Below, piece after piece: positions 7,887 through 17,595 of a DNA stretch of 64,000 bases. The stretch's first letter is position 1; every line of letters begins with the position of its first letter. The DNA comes from Cytobacillus sp. NJ13 (lineage in GTDB: Bacteria > Bacillota > Bacilli > Bacillales > Cytobacillaceae): contig JAUCFP010000006.1 in the NCBI GenBank assembly GCA_030348385.1, forward strand, positions 1,178,001-1,242,000, in the 5' to 3' direction. A model generated the notes under the pieces. That model worked only from the letters and a program-made list of their open reading frames with translations. It did not search any database and had not been told where the DNA came from. A program made the position numbers and the translations under genes.

Positions 7887-8120
7887 TTATTGCTGCATCT
7901 TTTCAATAATTTCTTTGGTTTTAGGAAAAATGCCAGTATCGAGCTTAGAATAAAGCTTTTCTCCATTTACTGTCACTTCGAAAGCTCCGCCTTTACTTGG
8001 AACCAGTTCCATTTTTGAAATTTCAGAGCGAAAATGTGTAAAAAGTTCTTCCGCGAAACTCGCGGCTTTTGGTGCGTAGTTTCACATCATGCAAAATTCA
8101 ACAGTTACTTCATATGCCAT
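7887..8120 (-). CDS. SelW-like (Rdx family) selenoprotein with in-frame TGA = Sec13
   Basis: Read through one TGA, the gene encodes 77 residues: MAYEVTVEFCMMU, then NYAPKAASFAEEL, ending EKMQQ and TAA. The TGA (plus-strand 8082-8084) falls exactly at the second redox position of a Cys-x-x-Sec motif, where SelW/SelT/SelH (Rdx) proteins carry Cys or Sec in a thioredoxin-like beta-alpha-beta fold. The length is typical of bacterial SelW. The ATG has a GGGGGT ribosome site. A SECIS-like hairpin follows the TGA and selA lies nearby. The protein is likely a small redox protein; its partner is unknown. A nonsense pseudogene is the alternative, but codons on both sides stay open and conserved. Confidence 0.85.
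8041..8070 (-). promoter_or_regulatory. Candidate bacterial SECIS element in selW
   Basis: On the mRNA, 22 bases after the UGA, a 6-base-pair stem (CCGCGA/UCGCGG) carries a GUU loop. A lower stem (AAAAG/CUUUU) closes it, with a five-base bulge on the 3' side. A G at the start of the apical loop and a UGA-to-loop distance of 16-37 bases are the known requirements for SelB recognition in bacteria. The structure is inferred by eye. Confidence 0.7.
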
Positions 8121-8252
8121 ATTTAAACCCCCGTGTGTAATTTGCTAAAATGTAAATATAATGACATTTTAGTATAACTAATTCATTACTGCAAATTGAT
8201 TTGTTTTTCCTTCTTAATCGCTAATAAAGAAAAAAATTTATGGAGTGATCTT

Positions 8253-8996
8253 ATGGATGCACAGAAATACTTAAAACGCATTGCAGTATCGGCTGAACGT
8301 AATCTGGATCTTAAATATCTGAAAGAACTCCAGAGCAGCCATATGCTCAACATTCCTTTTGAGAACTTGGATGTAACAAGAAAAATTCCTATTCAGCTGG
8401 ACATTGATGCGTTTTTTAATAAAATTCTCGAAAGAAGCAGGGGAGGCTTTTGCTATGAATTAAACGGTCTTTTTCAACACCTGCTGTCAGAACTGGGATT
8501 TCAATCCCACTTAATTTCCTGTACCGTCAAAAAGCCGGCTGGATGGGTCAGAGAAGATTCCCATGCAGCCATACTGGTTTATTTAAACCAAATCCCATAT
8601 TTGGTGGATGTAGGATTTGGTGATTCCGTCAGGCAGCCTTTACCTTTAACGGGTGAGGAAAAAACAGATGTAAGCGGAACTTACAGGATAAGAGAGTCCC
8701 GTGAAGGAATATATGATCTTCAAAGACTTGAGGATGGTGAATGGAGAATTCTTTACCGTTTTTCTGATAAGCCAAAGCAGCTGGATGACTTTCATGATGC
8801 ATGTTTTTTTAATCAAACTTCTCCTGAATCCCATTTTACTCATGGCGACCTGGCCACTATTGCAACAAAGAATGGCCGTGTTACACTCTCAGGCTTGACT
8901 GTCACAAAGTCTGAAGAAGGCACAAAAGAAAAATATGAACTAACCGGGGAGGAAAAAAAGGAATTTCTCCGCGAGCAATTCAATATTAAATTGTAA
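8253..8996 (+). CDS. Arylamine N-acetyltransferase
   Basis: A 247-residue cytosolic enzyme that moves acetyl groups from acetyl-CoA to arylamines, arylhydrazines or related amines. The Cys-His-Asp catalytic triad is visible as Cys67 (RGGFCYELN), His104 (DSHAAI) and Asp119 (VDVGFGD). The length is a little under the usual 260-280 residues but no motif is lost. I chose the ATG at 8253 because GGAGTGAT lies just before it; the longer frame upstream adds a non-homologous tail. It is divergent from selW and convergent with the threonine operon. Its natural substrate is unknown. Confidence 0.92.
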   Translation: MDAQKYLKRIAVSAERNLDLKYLKELQSSHMLNIPFENLDVTRKIPIQLDIDAFFNKILERSRGGFCYELNGLFQHLLSELGFQSHLISCTVKKPAGWVREDSHAAILVYLNQIPYLVDVGFGDSVRQPLPLTGEEKTDVSGTYRIRESREGIYDLQRLEDGEWRILYRFSDKPKQLDDFHDACFFNQTSPESHFTHGDLATIATKNGRVTLSGLTVTKSEEGTKEKYELTGEEKKEFLREQFNIKL

Positions 8997-9024
8997 AAGG
9001 GACAGCCATGCAGCCGTCCCTTTT
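8995..9024. terminator. Bidirectional terminator, NAT/tdh
   Basis: A 9-base-pair stem (AAAAGGGAC/GTCCCTTTT) with a 12-base loop between convergent genes. Confidence 0.8.
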
Positions 9025-9030
9025 GCTTTA

Positions 9031-9975
9031 TCATAATTTTGTTCTTAGTTTATCAAGCATATCAGCAGTCATCTTGGCTAAATCGAAGTCTGCTTTGAAA
9101 CCCCACTCTTCTTTTGCTGCCGATGCATCAATCGAATTTGGCCAGCTGTCGGCAATCGCCTGGCGCACAGGATCAACCTCATAGGAAATTTCAAACCCGG
9201 GAATATGCTTTCTAATCTCAGCAGCAATCTGTTCAGGTTCAAAACTCATAGCAGTCACATTAAAGGAGTTGCGGTGTATGAGTTTATCAGCGTCAGCTTC
9301 CATTAAGTCAACGATTGCATTTAGTGCATCCGGCATATACATCATATCCATATATGTGCCCTGGTCGATATAAGAAGTATAGCGGCCATTTTTAATCGCT
9401 TCATAATAGATCTCAACCGCGTAATCAGTCGTTCCGCCCCCTGGAGGAGTAACATAAGAGATTAAACCAGGGAATCGCAAGCCTCTAGTATCAACACCAA
9501 ACTTGTAATGGTAGTAATCAGACAGTAATTCACCCGCAACCTTGTTCACGCCATACATAGTAGTTGGGCGGTGAATAGTATCCTGTGGAGTGTTGTCTTT
9601 TGGAGTAGAAGGACCAAATGCGCCAATGGAGCTTGGCGTAAAGAATTGTGCGTTGCACTCTCTAGCCGTTTCAAGTGCATTCATAAGCCCACCCATATTT
9701 AAATTCCATGCAAATACGGGATTGGCTTCAGCTGTTGCTGATAACAGGGCTGCCATATGGATGACTGTATCCACATTATATTTTTTAGCCGTGTCCAGCA
9801 TTGATTTTGCATCGGTAACATCAACCATTTCAAACGGTCCTGAATGGGCAGCTTCAGACTCATTTTTTCTGATGTCTGTTGCAATAACATTGTCTGTTCC
9901 ATAGATTTCTCTTAATTTCAAGGTTAGTTCAGAGCCGATCTGACCTAAAGCTCCAGTAATCATAATTCGTTTCAT
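9031..9975 (-). CDS. tdh: L-threonine 3-dehydrogenase, SDR/epimerase type
   Basis: A 314-residue extended short-chain dehydrogenase. The NAD-binding motif TGALGQIG (7-14) and the catalytic Y-x-x-x-K (Tyr141, Lys145) are intact. The sequence resembles the UDP-galactose-epimerase-like threonine dehydrogenases, not the zinc-dependent Tdh. It oxidises threonine to 2-amino-3-oxobutyrate. It is second in an operon behind kbl with a 56-base gap, and kbl splits that product into glycine and acetyl-CoA, which settles the assignment. A ribosome site (GGAGGAATAAG) precedes the ATG. Confidence 0.88.
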   Translation of the reverse strand: MKRIMITGALGQIGSELTLKLREIYGTDNVIATDIRKNESEAAHSGPFEMVDVTDAKSMLDTAKKYNVDTVIHMAALLSATAEANPVFAWNLNMGGLMNALETARECNAQFFTPSSIGAFGPSTPKDNTPQDTIHRPTTMYGVNKVAGELLSDYYHYKFGVDTRGLRFPGLISYVTPPGGGTTDYAVEIYYEAIKNGRYTSYIDQGTYMDMMYMPDALNAIVDLMEADADKLIHRNSFNVTAMSFEPEQIAAEIRKHIPGFEISYEVDPVRQAIADSWPNSIDASAAKEEWGFKADFDLAKMTADMLDKLRTKL

Positions 9976-10031
9976 CTTATTCCTCCAACGTTTCCTCTTT
10001 GCCTTATAGATTTTGCTTTATTTAGTCAAAC

Positions 10032-11222
10032 TTAAATAATTCCCATTTCTTTGCCGACTTTTTCATAAATTGAAATGGCCTTATCCAGCATTTCTTTCGT
10101 ATGTGCGGCAGATGGCATATTTCTGACACGGCCCGTTCCCCTTGGGACAGTCGGGAAGACGATTGATTTCGCATAAACGCCTTCTTCATTGAGTTTTTTG
10201 CTGAATTCCTGTGTTTTTACTTCATCTCCCACAATACAAGGAGTAATTGGTGTTTCACTGTCGCCAATATCAAATCCTAATTTTTCCAGACCATCCTTAA
10301 GGTAATTGGCATTTTCCCATAACTTTTCATTCAGCTCTGTGCTTTCCATCAGCAGCTCAATGGCTTTCGTGCTTGCTGCTACATCAGCAGGTGTTAAAGA
10401 TGTTGAGAATAGGAATGGTCTGCTGCGGACTTTCAGCCAATCGATCAAGTCTTTTTTGCCGGCCACATATCCGCCAACAACACCTATTGCCTTAGAAAGT
10501 GTTCCGATCTGGAAATCGATTTTATCGGAAAGGCCGAAGTGCTTAACAGTACCTGCTCCCTTTCCAAGAACCCCTGAACCGTGTGCATCATCCACATAAG
10601 TAATCAGATCGAATTCTTCTGCGATCTCCACAATCTCAGGAAGCTTTGCAATATCCCCATCCATTGAGAAAACGCCGTCAGTAATGACCATGATTTTGTT
10701 GTACTGTCCAGATTCTTTTGCTTCCTTCGCTTTTGCCCGTAAATCTTCCATATCAGAATGATTTACGCGAATAATCTTAGCTTTCGATAGACGGCATCCA
10801 TCAATAATGGACGCATGGTTTAATTCATCAGACAGAATTGCATCATTTTTATCCATAACAGCTGAAATAGCTGCCATGTTACAATTAAAGCCTGACTGGT
10901 ATGCGATGGCTGCTTCTGTATGTTTGAACTCAGCCAGCTTTTCTTCTAGTATTGTGTGAAGTTCAAGCGTTCCATTTATAGTGCGGACAGCACCTGCTCC
11001 AACCCCATATTTCTCAATTGCTTCGGTGGCGGATTTTTTAAGTCTTTCATCAGTTGCCAAACCTAAATAGTTATTGGATGAAAGATTGATTAGTTCTCTT
11101 CCATTGATTTTGATTATAGGGCCATTTGGGCTTTCAAGAGGGTCGATTACGTTGTAAAGTCCTCTATCCTTTAAATCCTCCAGGTTTTCCTGTAAAAAAG
11201 CATCTAAAATTTTGCTGGTCAT
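10032..11222 (-). CDS. kbl: Glycine C-acetyltransferase (2-amino-3-ketobutyrate CoA ligase)
   Basis: A 396-residue fold-type I PLP enzyme of the alpha-oxoamine synthase family. Lys244 in GTLSKAIG is the PLP lysine, DDAHGSG (211-217) positions the cofactor, and the length matches Kbl closely. With tdh downstream it completes the threonine-to-glycine plus acetyl-CoA route. BioF is the main alternative, but there are no other biotin genes here. I chose the ATG at 11222 with its GGGGGAT ribosome site over an upstream in-frame codon that would add 16 unconserved residues. Confidence 0.92.
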   Translation of the reverse strand: MTSKILDAFLQENLEDLKDRGLYNVIDPLESPNGPIIKINGRELINLSSNNYLGLATDERLKKSATEAIEKYGVGAGAVRTINGTLELHTILEEKLAEFKHTEAAIAYQSGFNCNMAAISAVMDKNDAILSDELNHASIIDGCRLSKAKIIRVNHSDMEDLRAKAKEAKESGQYNKIMVITDGVFSMDGDIAKLPEIVEIAEEFDLITYVDDAHGSGVLGKGAGTVKHFGLSDKIDFQIGTLSKAIGVVGGYVAGKKDLIDWLKVRSRPFLFSTSLTPADVAASTKAIELLMESTELNEKLWENANYLKDGLEKLGFDIGDSETPITPCIVGDEVKTQEFSKKLNEEGVYAKSIVFPTVPRGTGRVRNMPSAAHTKEMLDKAISIYEKVGKEMGII

Positions 11223-11325
11223 CTCAGTATCCCCCAGTACATTTTTATTGAATGTCGCCAACTCATACACAACTGTATTTTCAGAGCGGACATTATTTCA
11301 TGAAACAAATAAAGCTATGTAAAGG

Positions 11326-11370
11326 TTTTTTCAATTTATACTTTAACACATTTTTTCAATTTGTACACTT
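11326..11370. repeat. Imperfect direct repeats between kbl and arcA
   Basis: TTTTTTCAATTTATACTT (11326-11343) recurs 25 bases on as TTTTTTCAATTTGTACACTT (11351-11370). A palindrome TTTCATGAAA lies just before them. The 11280-11571 gap has no gene; the repeats could be operator sites for the divergent kbl or arcA promoter. Confidence 0.4.
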
Positions 11371-11571
11371 ATGAAGGACAGATTTTCTTTCATTTTCATT
11401 ACGATTGCCTGATATGTAGTTTGCCCCTTTAATTTGAAAAAATTTACCCGGCACATTTTAGCTCTATTGAATAAATATGCACAAAAATGATCTGTTTACT
11501 CTATAAATACACAGGGAACCAATCAAACATAGAACAATTGGTCAGGCATTAAGCCTTTGGAGGTATTTAAA

Positions 11572-12810
11572 ATGAAACATCCGTTAAATGTAACTTCGGA
11601 AATAGGAGAATTAAAGACTGTCCTTCTGCATAGGCCGGGTAAGGAAATTGAAAATCTCACACCTCAATATTTGAAAAGACTTTTATTCGATGACATCCCC
11701 TTTTTGCCTGCCATTCAAAAAGAACATGATTATTTCGCCAATATACTAAGCAATCGGGGAATTGAGGTTTTATATCTCGATAAGTTGATGACAGAAGCCA
11801 TACAGCAGGACGAGACAAGAATGTCGTTTATTGAAAAGGTCTTATGGGAAAGTCAATCGAATATAAATGGTTCCTACGAAACAGTAAAAGACTATCTCTT
11901 ATCTCTTCCGCCTGATGAGCTGGTAAAGAAAGTAATGTCAGGTGTCGTAAAATCGGATATTGATAATGATAAGAAAATTCATCTTCATGAAATGATGCCG
12001 GATCATTATCCTTTTTATCTGGACCCAATGCCCAACCTTTATTTTACCCGGGATCCTGCTGCGGTTATAGGTGAAGGGATTACCATTAATCGAATGCATG
12101 AACCTGCAAGGAGACGGGAGTCCATTTTTATGGACTACATCATGAATCATCATCCCCGTTTTAATAAACATGAAATCCCTGCTTACTTTAAACGTGATGA
12201 TCTCTACTCACTGGAAGGCGGAGATGAACTAATATTGAGCGATGAAGTGGTCGCCATTGGCGTCAGCGTAAGAACTTCTGCACAAGGGATAGAAAAACTT
12301 GCAAGGGAACTTTTCACCCGCCAGAAATCCATTAAAAAAGTTGTGGCAATTGAGATCCCCAAAATCCGGGCCTTCATGCACCTGGATACTGTATTTACGA
12401 TGATTGACCGCGATAAATTCACCTACCATCCTGCTATTGAAGATAGAGATGGCAGAATGAAGATTTACATACTGGAACAGGAGGAGAATTCCGATCTTCT
12501 TAAAATTACTGAGAAAAACTCTTTGAAGGAAACATTAAAAGAAGTTCTTCATCTTGATGAATTAGTGTTAATCCCTTGTGGAGGAGGCTGCCCGATTGCA
12601 TCGGCTCGCGAACAATGGAATGATGGATCCAATACACTCGCAATCGCTCCCGGCGTAGTTGTAACTTATGACCGGAATTATGTCTCAAACGACATCCTCC
12701 GTCAAAATGGGGTTGAGGTCATTGAAATTCTCAGCTCCGAACTCTCTAGAGGACGGGGTGGCCCAAGATGCATGAGCATGCCGATAATAAGAGAAAATAT
12801 TAGCTGGTAA
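11572..12810 (+). CDS. arcA: Arginine deiminase
   Basis: A 412-residue enzyme that hydrolyses arginine to citrulline and ammonia. It carries the FTRDPA motif near residue 162, the LEGGDEL motif near 218, HLDTVFT near 270 and the nucleophile Cys400 in GPRCMSMP. The ATG at 11572 follows GGAGGT. In fermenting Bacillus the gene usually heads arcABDC with ornithine carbamoyltransferase, antiporter and carbamate kinase; none is here, and a terminator follows directly. An orphan deiminase may serve acid defence or feed citrulline to enzymes coded elsewhere. Confidence 0.95.
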   Translation: MKHPLNVTSEIGELKTVLLHRPGKEIENLTPQYLKRLLFDDIPFLPAIQKEHDYFANILSNRGIEVLYLDKLMTEAIQQDETRMSFIEKVLWESQSNINGSYETVKDYLLSLPPDELVKKVMSGVVKSDIDNDKKIHLHEMMPDHYPFYLDPMPNLYFTRDPAAVIGEGITINRMHEPARRRESIFMDYIMNHHPRFNKHEIPAYFKRDDLYSLEGGDELILSDEVVAIGVSVRTSAQGIEKLARELFTRQKSIKKVVAIEIPKIRAFMHLDTVFTMIDRDKFTYHPAIEDRDGRMKIYILEQEENSDLLKITEKNSLKETLKEVLHLDELVLIPCGGGCPIASAREQWNDGSNTLAIAPGVVVTYDRNYVSNDILRQNGVEVIEILSSELSRGRGGPRCMSMPIIRENISW

Positions 12811-12841
12811 ATCGGGCGGTTCCTTATACCGCCCGATTTTT
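12810..12841 (+). terminator. Terminator of arcA
   Basis: An 11-base-pair stem (AATCGGGCGGT/ACCGCCCGATT) with a T run. Confidence 0.85.
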
Positions 12842-13008
12842 TCATATGTATCCTCTAAATTTAGATGATCATCCCCCTTTTCCTCTCCTCCTTCTGAAAA
12901 AACCAGTTCTTTTAAGTAAAAACGCAAATATAAATATACTAATGTGATTTAAAACAAGCATTCTCCTCCTCTTTTTATAAGGTTTTCTTCTTAATAATTT
13001 ATTTTTAT

Positions 13009-13023
13009 TTATAATCATTATAA
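13009..13023. promoter_or_regulatory. Perfect PerR box before katA
   Basis: TTATAATCATTATAA is an exact 7-1-7 PerR operator. It abuts a likely -35 element TTGATT (13031-13036) and -10 element TATCAT (13053-13058). This predicts peroxide-inducible, PerR-repressed katA, as in B. subtilis. Confidence 0.85.
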
Positions 13024-13103
13024 AAAAGTATTGATTTTATATTGAGAAATGTTATCATTATGAATGTAAGCAAGCTATTAAACTTTTATGAGGTGATTAT
13101 AGA

Positions 13104-14561
13104 ATGACAAATAAGAATAATCTAACTACAAGCTGGGGCGCCCCTGTTGGCGACAATCAAAATTCAATGACTGCTGGCTCAAGAGGACCTACTTTAATTC
13201 AGGATGTACACTTGCTGGAAAAGCTCGCCCATTTCAACAGAGAACGTGTGCCTGAGCGGGTAGTTCATGCCAAAGGTGCTGGCGCACATGGCTACTTTGA
13301 AGTTACTAATGACCTCACTAAATATACAAAAGCCGCATTTCTATCAGAAGTAGGCAAAAAAACTCCTTTATTCGTCCGTTTTTCAACTGTAGCCGGTGAA
13401 TTGGGCTCTGCTGATACTGTACGCGACCCACGCGGCTTTGCGGTTAAGTTTTATACAGAAGAAGGCAACTACGACCTTGTAGGTAACAATACGCCTGTAT
13501 TCTTTATTAGGGATGCAATTAAATTCCCTGACTTCATTCATACACAAAAGCGTGATCCAAAGACACACCTGAAAAACCCAACAGCCGTTTGGGACTTCTG
13601 GTCCTTATCCCCTGAATCGCTGCACCAGGTAACCATCTTGATGTCAGACCGAGGCATACCTGCAACCCTTAGACATATGCACGGATTCGGCAGCCATACA
13701 TTTAAATGGGTAAATGAACAAGGTGAAGGTTTCTGGGTTAAATATCACTTTAAAACTGAACAGGGCGTTAAAAACCTAAGCGTGGACGCTGCAGCAAAAA
13801 TGGCTGGAGAAAACCCTGATTATCATACAGAGGATTTATTTAATGCAATTGAGAATGGCGATTTCCCATCATGGAAACTATGCGTGCAAATCATGCCGCT
13901 TGAAGATGCGAATACTTACCGCTTCGATCCATTCGATGTAACAAAGGTATGGTCACAGAAAGATTATCCTTTAATCGAAGTAGGACGCATGGTACTGAAT
14001 AAAAATCCTGAAAACTACTTTGCTGAAGTTGAGCAGGCTACTTTCTCTCCTGGAACGCTCGTGCCGGGGATTGATGTTTCACCTGATAAGATGCTCCAGG
14101 GTCGTTTGTTCGCCTATCATGATGCACACCGCTACCGTGTAGGTGCGAACCATCAGATGCTGCCAATCAACCGCCCTAAGAACGAAGTGCAAAACTATCA
14201 GCGTGACGGTCAGATGCGATTTGACAACAATGGCGGAGGTTCTGTTTATTACGAGCCGAACAGCTTTGGAGGACCTGCTGAGGCACCGGAGCACAAGCAG
14301 GCTGCATACCCTGTTTCCGGTTTAGCCGAAAGCGTTGCGTATGATCATAATGACCACTACACACAAGCCGGTGATCTATACCGCTTAATGAGTGAAGAGG
14401 AACGCTCCCGTCTTGTGGCAAACATTGTTGCAGCAATGAAGCCTGTAGAAAAAGAAGAAATTAAGCATCGCCAGATTCAGCATTTCTTTAAAGCGGATCC
14501 TGATTACGGTACACGTATTGCTAAAGGGCTTGGCCTGGCAGTTCCTCAGGGAGTAAAGTGA
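13104..14561 (+). CDS. katA: Vegetative catalase KatA
   Basis: A 485-residue small-subunit, clade 3 type haem catalase that dismutates hydrogen peroxide. The distal haem His is His55 in [12 protein letters not shown], the distal Asn lies in GNNTPVFF near residue 127, and the proximal haem-ligand Tyr lies in [11 protein letters not shown] near residue 335. There is no signal peptide, so it acts in the cytosol. A GAGGTGAT ribosome site precedes the ATG. The gene is monocistronic, with a PerR box upstream and a terminator downstream. Confidence 0.97.
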   Translation: MTNKNNLTTSWGAPVGDNQNSMTAGSRGPTLIQDVHLLEKLAHFNRERVPERVVHAKGAGAHGYFEVTNDLTKYTKAAFLSEVGKKTPLFVRFSTVAGELGSADTVRDPRGFAVKFYTEEGNYDLVGNNTPVFFIRDAIKFPDFIHTQKRDPKTHLKNPTAVWDFWSLSPESLHQVTILMSDRGIPATLRHMHGFGSHTFKWVNEQGEGFWVKYHFKTEQGVKNLSVDAAAKMAGENPDYHTEDLFNAIENGDFPSWKLCVQIMPLEDANTYRFDPFDVTKVWSQKDYPLIEVGRMVLNKNPENYFAEVEQATFSPGTLVPGIDVSPDKMLQGRLFAYHDAHRYRVGANHQMLPINRPKNEVQNYQRDGQMRFDNNGGGSVYYEPNSFGGPAEAPEHKQAAYPVSGLAESVAYDHNDHYTQAGDLYRLMSEEERSRLVANIVAAMKPVEKEEIKHRQIQHFFKADPDYGTRIAKGLGLAVPQGVK

Positions 14562-14577
14562 ACCATAAGAAATAGCG

Positions 14578-14609
14578 AAAGGTGCCAATAACCTAATTGG
14601 CACCTTTTT
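14578..14609 (+). terminator. Terminator of katA
   Basis: A stem AAAGGTGCCAAT/ATTGGCACC with a 6-base loop and a T run of six. Confidence 0.85.
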
Positions 14610-14848
14610 TCCGGGTGAAGTGTTAGTGTGACCCCCCTATTTGCTGATCCCCCAACATTACTTCCCGCCTATTTTTCAATGCCATAAATTCAACATCCAG
14701 CTTTAATAGAGCCTTTAATTAAGAAAGGGCAGACTTCAATTTATCCCAATAATCGAATTACATTATTCACAAGAAATAACTTTAGATAGAAAAAACAGTC
14801 TAAATCTAGTAAGATATCCACATGGAATATTAGAGAAGAGGTAAAAAA

Positions 14849-16402
14849 ATGAGCGTATTAAATGTACAAAATTTAAGTCACGGTTTCGGTGATCGTGCAA
14901 TTTTCAATGATGTGTCTTTTCGACTTTTAAAAGGTGAACACGTTGGACTAGTTGGGGCAAATGGTGAGGGTAAGTCTACTTTCATGAATATTGTTACCGG
15001 GAAGTTGCAACCCGACGAGGGGAAAGTTGAGTGGTCACGAAAAGTTCGTGTTGGTTACTTAGATCAGCATGCTGTACTTAAAAAAGGCACTACGATGCGT
15101 GACGCTTTGAGTACTGCTTTTCAATATCTTTTTGATGCTGAATCAGAGATCAATGAACTTTATGCAAAAATGGGTGATGAAGGTGCTGATATCGATGCAT
15201 TACTTGCAGAAGTTGGCGAGCTGCAAGAAACTTTAGATAGTAATGATTTCTATCAAATTAATTCAAAAGTTGAGGAAGTTGCTCGTGGCCTAGGATTAGA
15301 CGAAGTTGGACTTGATCGTGATATAGATGATCTTAGCGGTGGGCAACGTACGAAAGTTTTACTAGCTAAGCTTTTGCTGGAAAAGCCTGAAATCCTATTA
15401 CTAGACGAGCCTACAAACTATTTGGATGAACAGCATATCGAATGGTTGAAGCGCTATTTACAGGAATATGAGAATGCATTTATCTTGATTTCACATGATA
15501 TTCCATTCTTGAACAATGTTGTTAACTTGATCTATCACATGGAAAACCAAGAGTTGAATCGCTATGTTGGTGACTATGATAACTTCTTAACAATATATGC
15601 AATGAAAAAGCAGCAGCTAGAGGCTGCATACAAGCGTCAACAACAAGAAATTTCTGATTTAAAGGATTTCGTTGCCCGCAACAAGGCAAGTGTTGCGACT
15701 CGAAATATGGCGATGTCTCGTCAAAAGAAGCTCGACAAAATGGAAATTATTGAATTGGGAAGAGAGAAGCCGAAACCAGAGTTTATTTTCAAAGAAGCTC
15801 GTGCAGCCAGTCGTTGGATTTTCACGACGGAAGATCTTGTTATTGGCTACAATGAACCACTTTCTCGCCCTCTGAATTTGAAAATGGAACGCGGACAAAA
15901 AATTGCATTCGTGGGTGCTAACGGTATTGGTAAGTCTACTCTTTTAAAAAGTATTCTTGGATTGATTAGTCCCATTTCGGGTAAAGTGGAACGCGGTGAG
16001 TATCAATACATCGGTTACTTCGAGCAGGAAGTTAAACAGTCCAACTACAACACTTGTATTGAAGAGATTTGGAGCGAGTTCCCAAGTATGAATCAGGCTG
16101 AAGTTCGTGCTGCTCTTGCAAAATGCGGATTAACGACGAAACATATTGAAAGTAAAATCGAAGTCCTTTCTGGTGGCGAAAAAGCCAAAGTTCGATTGTG
16201 TAAAATTTTAAACACAGAAACGAATTTATTAATTCTAGACGAACCTACCAATCACTTGGATGTGGATGCAAAAGAAGAATTAAAGCGTGCTTTAAAGGCA
16301 TATCGCGGAAGTATCTTGATGGTATCCCACGAACCTGATTTCTATCGTGAAATTGCGACCGATATTTGGAATTGTGAGGATTGGACTACGAAAGTTTTTT
16401 AA
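14849..16402 (+). CDS. ABC-F family ATPase, YfmM-like
   Basis: A 517-residue protein with two ABC domains and no membrane segment, so it is a soluble ABC-F protein acting on ribosomes rather than a transporter. Domain 1 has Walker A GANGEGKST (36-44), signature LSGGQ near 165 and DEPTNYLD. Domain 2 has GANGIGKST, LSGGEK and DEPTNHLD. The linker between them is short. The opening MSVLNVQNLSHGFGDRAIF resembles YfmM of B. subtilis. Ribosome rescue or housekeeping translation is more likely than drug resistance. Codon choice is richer in CGT and GTT than in its neighbours, which hints at separate history. Confidence 0.85.
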   Translation: MSVLNVQNLSHGFGDRAIFNDVSFRLLKGEHVGLVGANGEGKSTFMNIVTGKLQPDEGKVEWSRKVRVGYLDQHAVLKKGTTMRDALSTAFQYLFDAESEINELYAKMGDEGADIDALLAEVGELQETLDSNDFYQINSKVEEVARGLGLDEVGLDRDIDDLSGGQRTKVLLAKLLLEKPEILLLDEPTNYLDEQHIEWLKRYLQEYENAFILISHDIPFLNNVVNLIYHMENQELNRYVGDYDNFLTIYAMKKQQLEAAYKRQQQEISDLKDFVARNKASVATRNMAMSRQKKLDKMEIIELGREKPKPEFIFKEARAASRWIFTTEDLVIGYNEPLSRPLNLKMERGQKIAFVGANGIGKSTLLKSILGLISPISGKVERGEYQYIGYFEQEVKQSNYNTCIEEIWSEFPSMNQAEVRAALAKCGLTTKHIESKIEVLSGGEKAKVRLCKILNTETNLLILDEPTNHLDVDAKEELKRALKAYRGSILMVSHEPDFYREIATDIWNCEDWTTKVF

Positions 16403-16457
16403 TTTCAATAAACAAGTTTAAATGGTATTAGGTCAAAAAAGCAGACACAATCACACT

Positions 16458-16480
16458 CCCCTGCCACGCAGGGGATTTTT
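16458..16480 (+). terminator. Terminator after the ABC-F gene
   Basis: A 7-base-pair GC stem (CCCCTGC/GCAGGGG) followed by ATTTTT. The remaining 16481-16705 holds a likely -10 element (TATAAT near 16636) for degV and no gene. Confidence 0.8.
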
Positions 16481-16705
16481 CATTTCAGGCGCCCTTTTTA
16501 TCAGGTTCAAACATTGTTCACAAAAGATTCTTATTTACCTTTAGGAGCTCCATATAAACATTCTAATAGCATATTCAGGCCATTTCCTATAAATGGAACA
16601 CTTAAAAGCAATACAGGCAATGATTTCTTCGTGTATAATAAGGGAAGTTTTCAATATTCAATAATGAAAAATGAAAAATTAATTGGCAAAGGACTTATCA
16701 CATTC

Positions 16706-17560
16706 ATGACAAAAAAGAAGATTGCATGGATTACAGACAGCACAGCTTATATTTCTAGGGAGCTGCTCGAACATCCTGATGTTTATGTAGTGCCTCTATC
16801 AATTACATTCGGTGAAGAATCATTTGAAGATGGTATTGATTTAAACACAGACCAGCTGTATAGCCGAATCCGGACTGAAAAAGAAGTGCCTAAAACTTCA
16901 CAGCCATCTGCCGGGAGATTTGCTGAACTATTTGAATCATTGAAGATTGAATATGATGCTGCGGTTGCTGTACATGTTTCCAGCAAATTAAGCGGTACGA
17001 TGAACAGCTGCCTGGCAGGTTCAGAGCTGGCAGGGTTCCCTGTTTCGGCAGTTGATTCAAAATGTATGTCTTATGCAATAACGTCTTTAATATACAAAGG
17101 ATTAAAGCTTGCTGAGAATGATATGCCAGCGCATAAGATTGCTGAAATCCTGCAAAGTGAGGCTGATAAATCTGAGAATTATATTTTGCTTGGCAGCCTT
17201 GAACAATTTTATAAAGGCGGCAGAATGTCAGGAACACAATATCTGCTGGGAAGCCTTTTAAAAATAAAGCCAATAATCCGCATTAACCGGGACGGTGAGT
17301 TTGAATTGTTTGATAAAGTCCGTTCGGATAAAAAAGCAATTAAAAGAATGATAGAATTGCTCGGGGATGCTTACGAAAACCACACCATTCCTCAGGTTCA
17401 AATCATGCACGGGAATGTGCGCGGCAAAGCGGAGGAACTGGCGGAGGAAATCAAATCGCACTTTCCCCGCCTCAATATTTTCATTGGTGAAATAAGCTCA
17501 ACCATTGCTGCCCATGCTGGTGAAGGAACACTTGCCATCATTTGGCAGAATGAAAAGTAG
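16706..17560 (+). CDS. DegV family fatty-acid-binding protein
   Basis: A 284-residue protein. DegV proteins bind a single fatty acid between two domains and often serve as FakB partners of a fatty acid kinase. The N-terminal KIAWITDSTA and the TSQPSAG segment near residue 70 are hallmarks, with HVSSKLSGT near 93 and LGSLEQFYKGGRMSG near residue 175 lining the ligand site. I chose the ATG at 16706; the frame stays open for 64 codons upstream, but that extension is not homologous and crosses the promoter. The gene is monocistronic with a shared terminator at 17561-17595. Confidence 0.85.
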   Translation: MTKKKIAWITDSTAYISRELLEHPDVYVVPLSITFGEESFEDGIDLNTDQLYSRIRTEKEVPKTSQPSAGRFAELFESLKIEYDAAVAVHVSSKLSGTMNSCLAGSELAGFPVSAVDSKCMSYAITSLIYKGLKLAENDMPAHKIAEILQSEADKSENYILLGSLEQFYKGGRMSGTQYLLGSLLKIKPIIRINRDGEFELFDKVRSDKKAIKRMIELLGDAYENHTIPQVQIMHGNVRGKAEELAEEIKSHFPRLNIFIGEISSTIAAHAGEGTLAIIWQNEK

Positions 17561-17595
17561 AAAAAAGCACTCTCCCTAAGGGAAAGTGCTTTTTT
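17561..17595. terminator. Bidirectional terminator, degV/hmgA
   Basis: An AAAAAAGCACT/AGTGCTTTTTT stem with an inner TCCC/GGGA pair, between convergent genes. Confidence 0.85.

Noticed and set aside
7887-8120. selW as a nonsense pseudogene
   Set aside because: The only stop is TGA, it falls at the Sec position of CxxU, selA is adjacent, and a SECIS-like hairpin follows. Sec decoding is the simpler reading.
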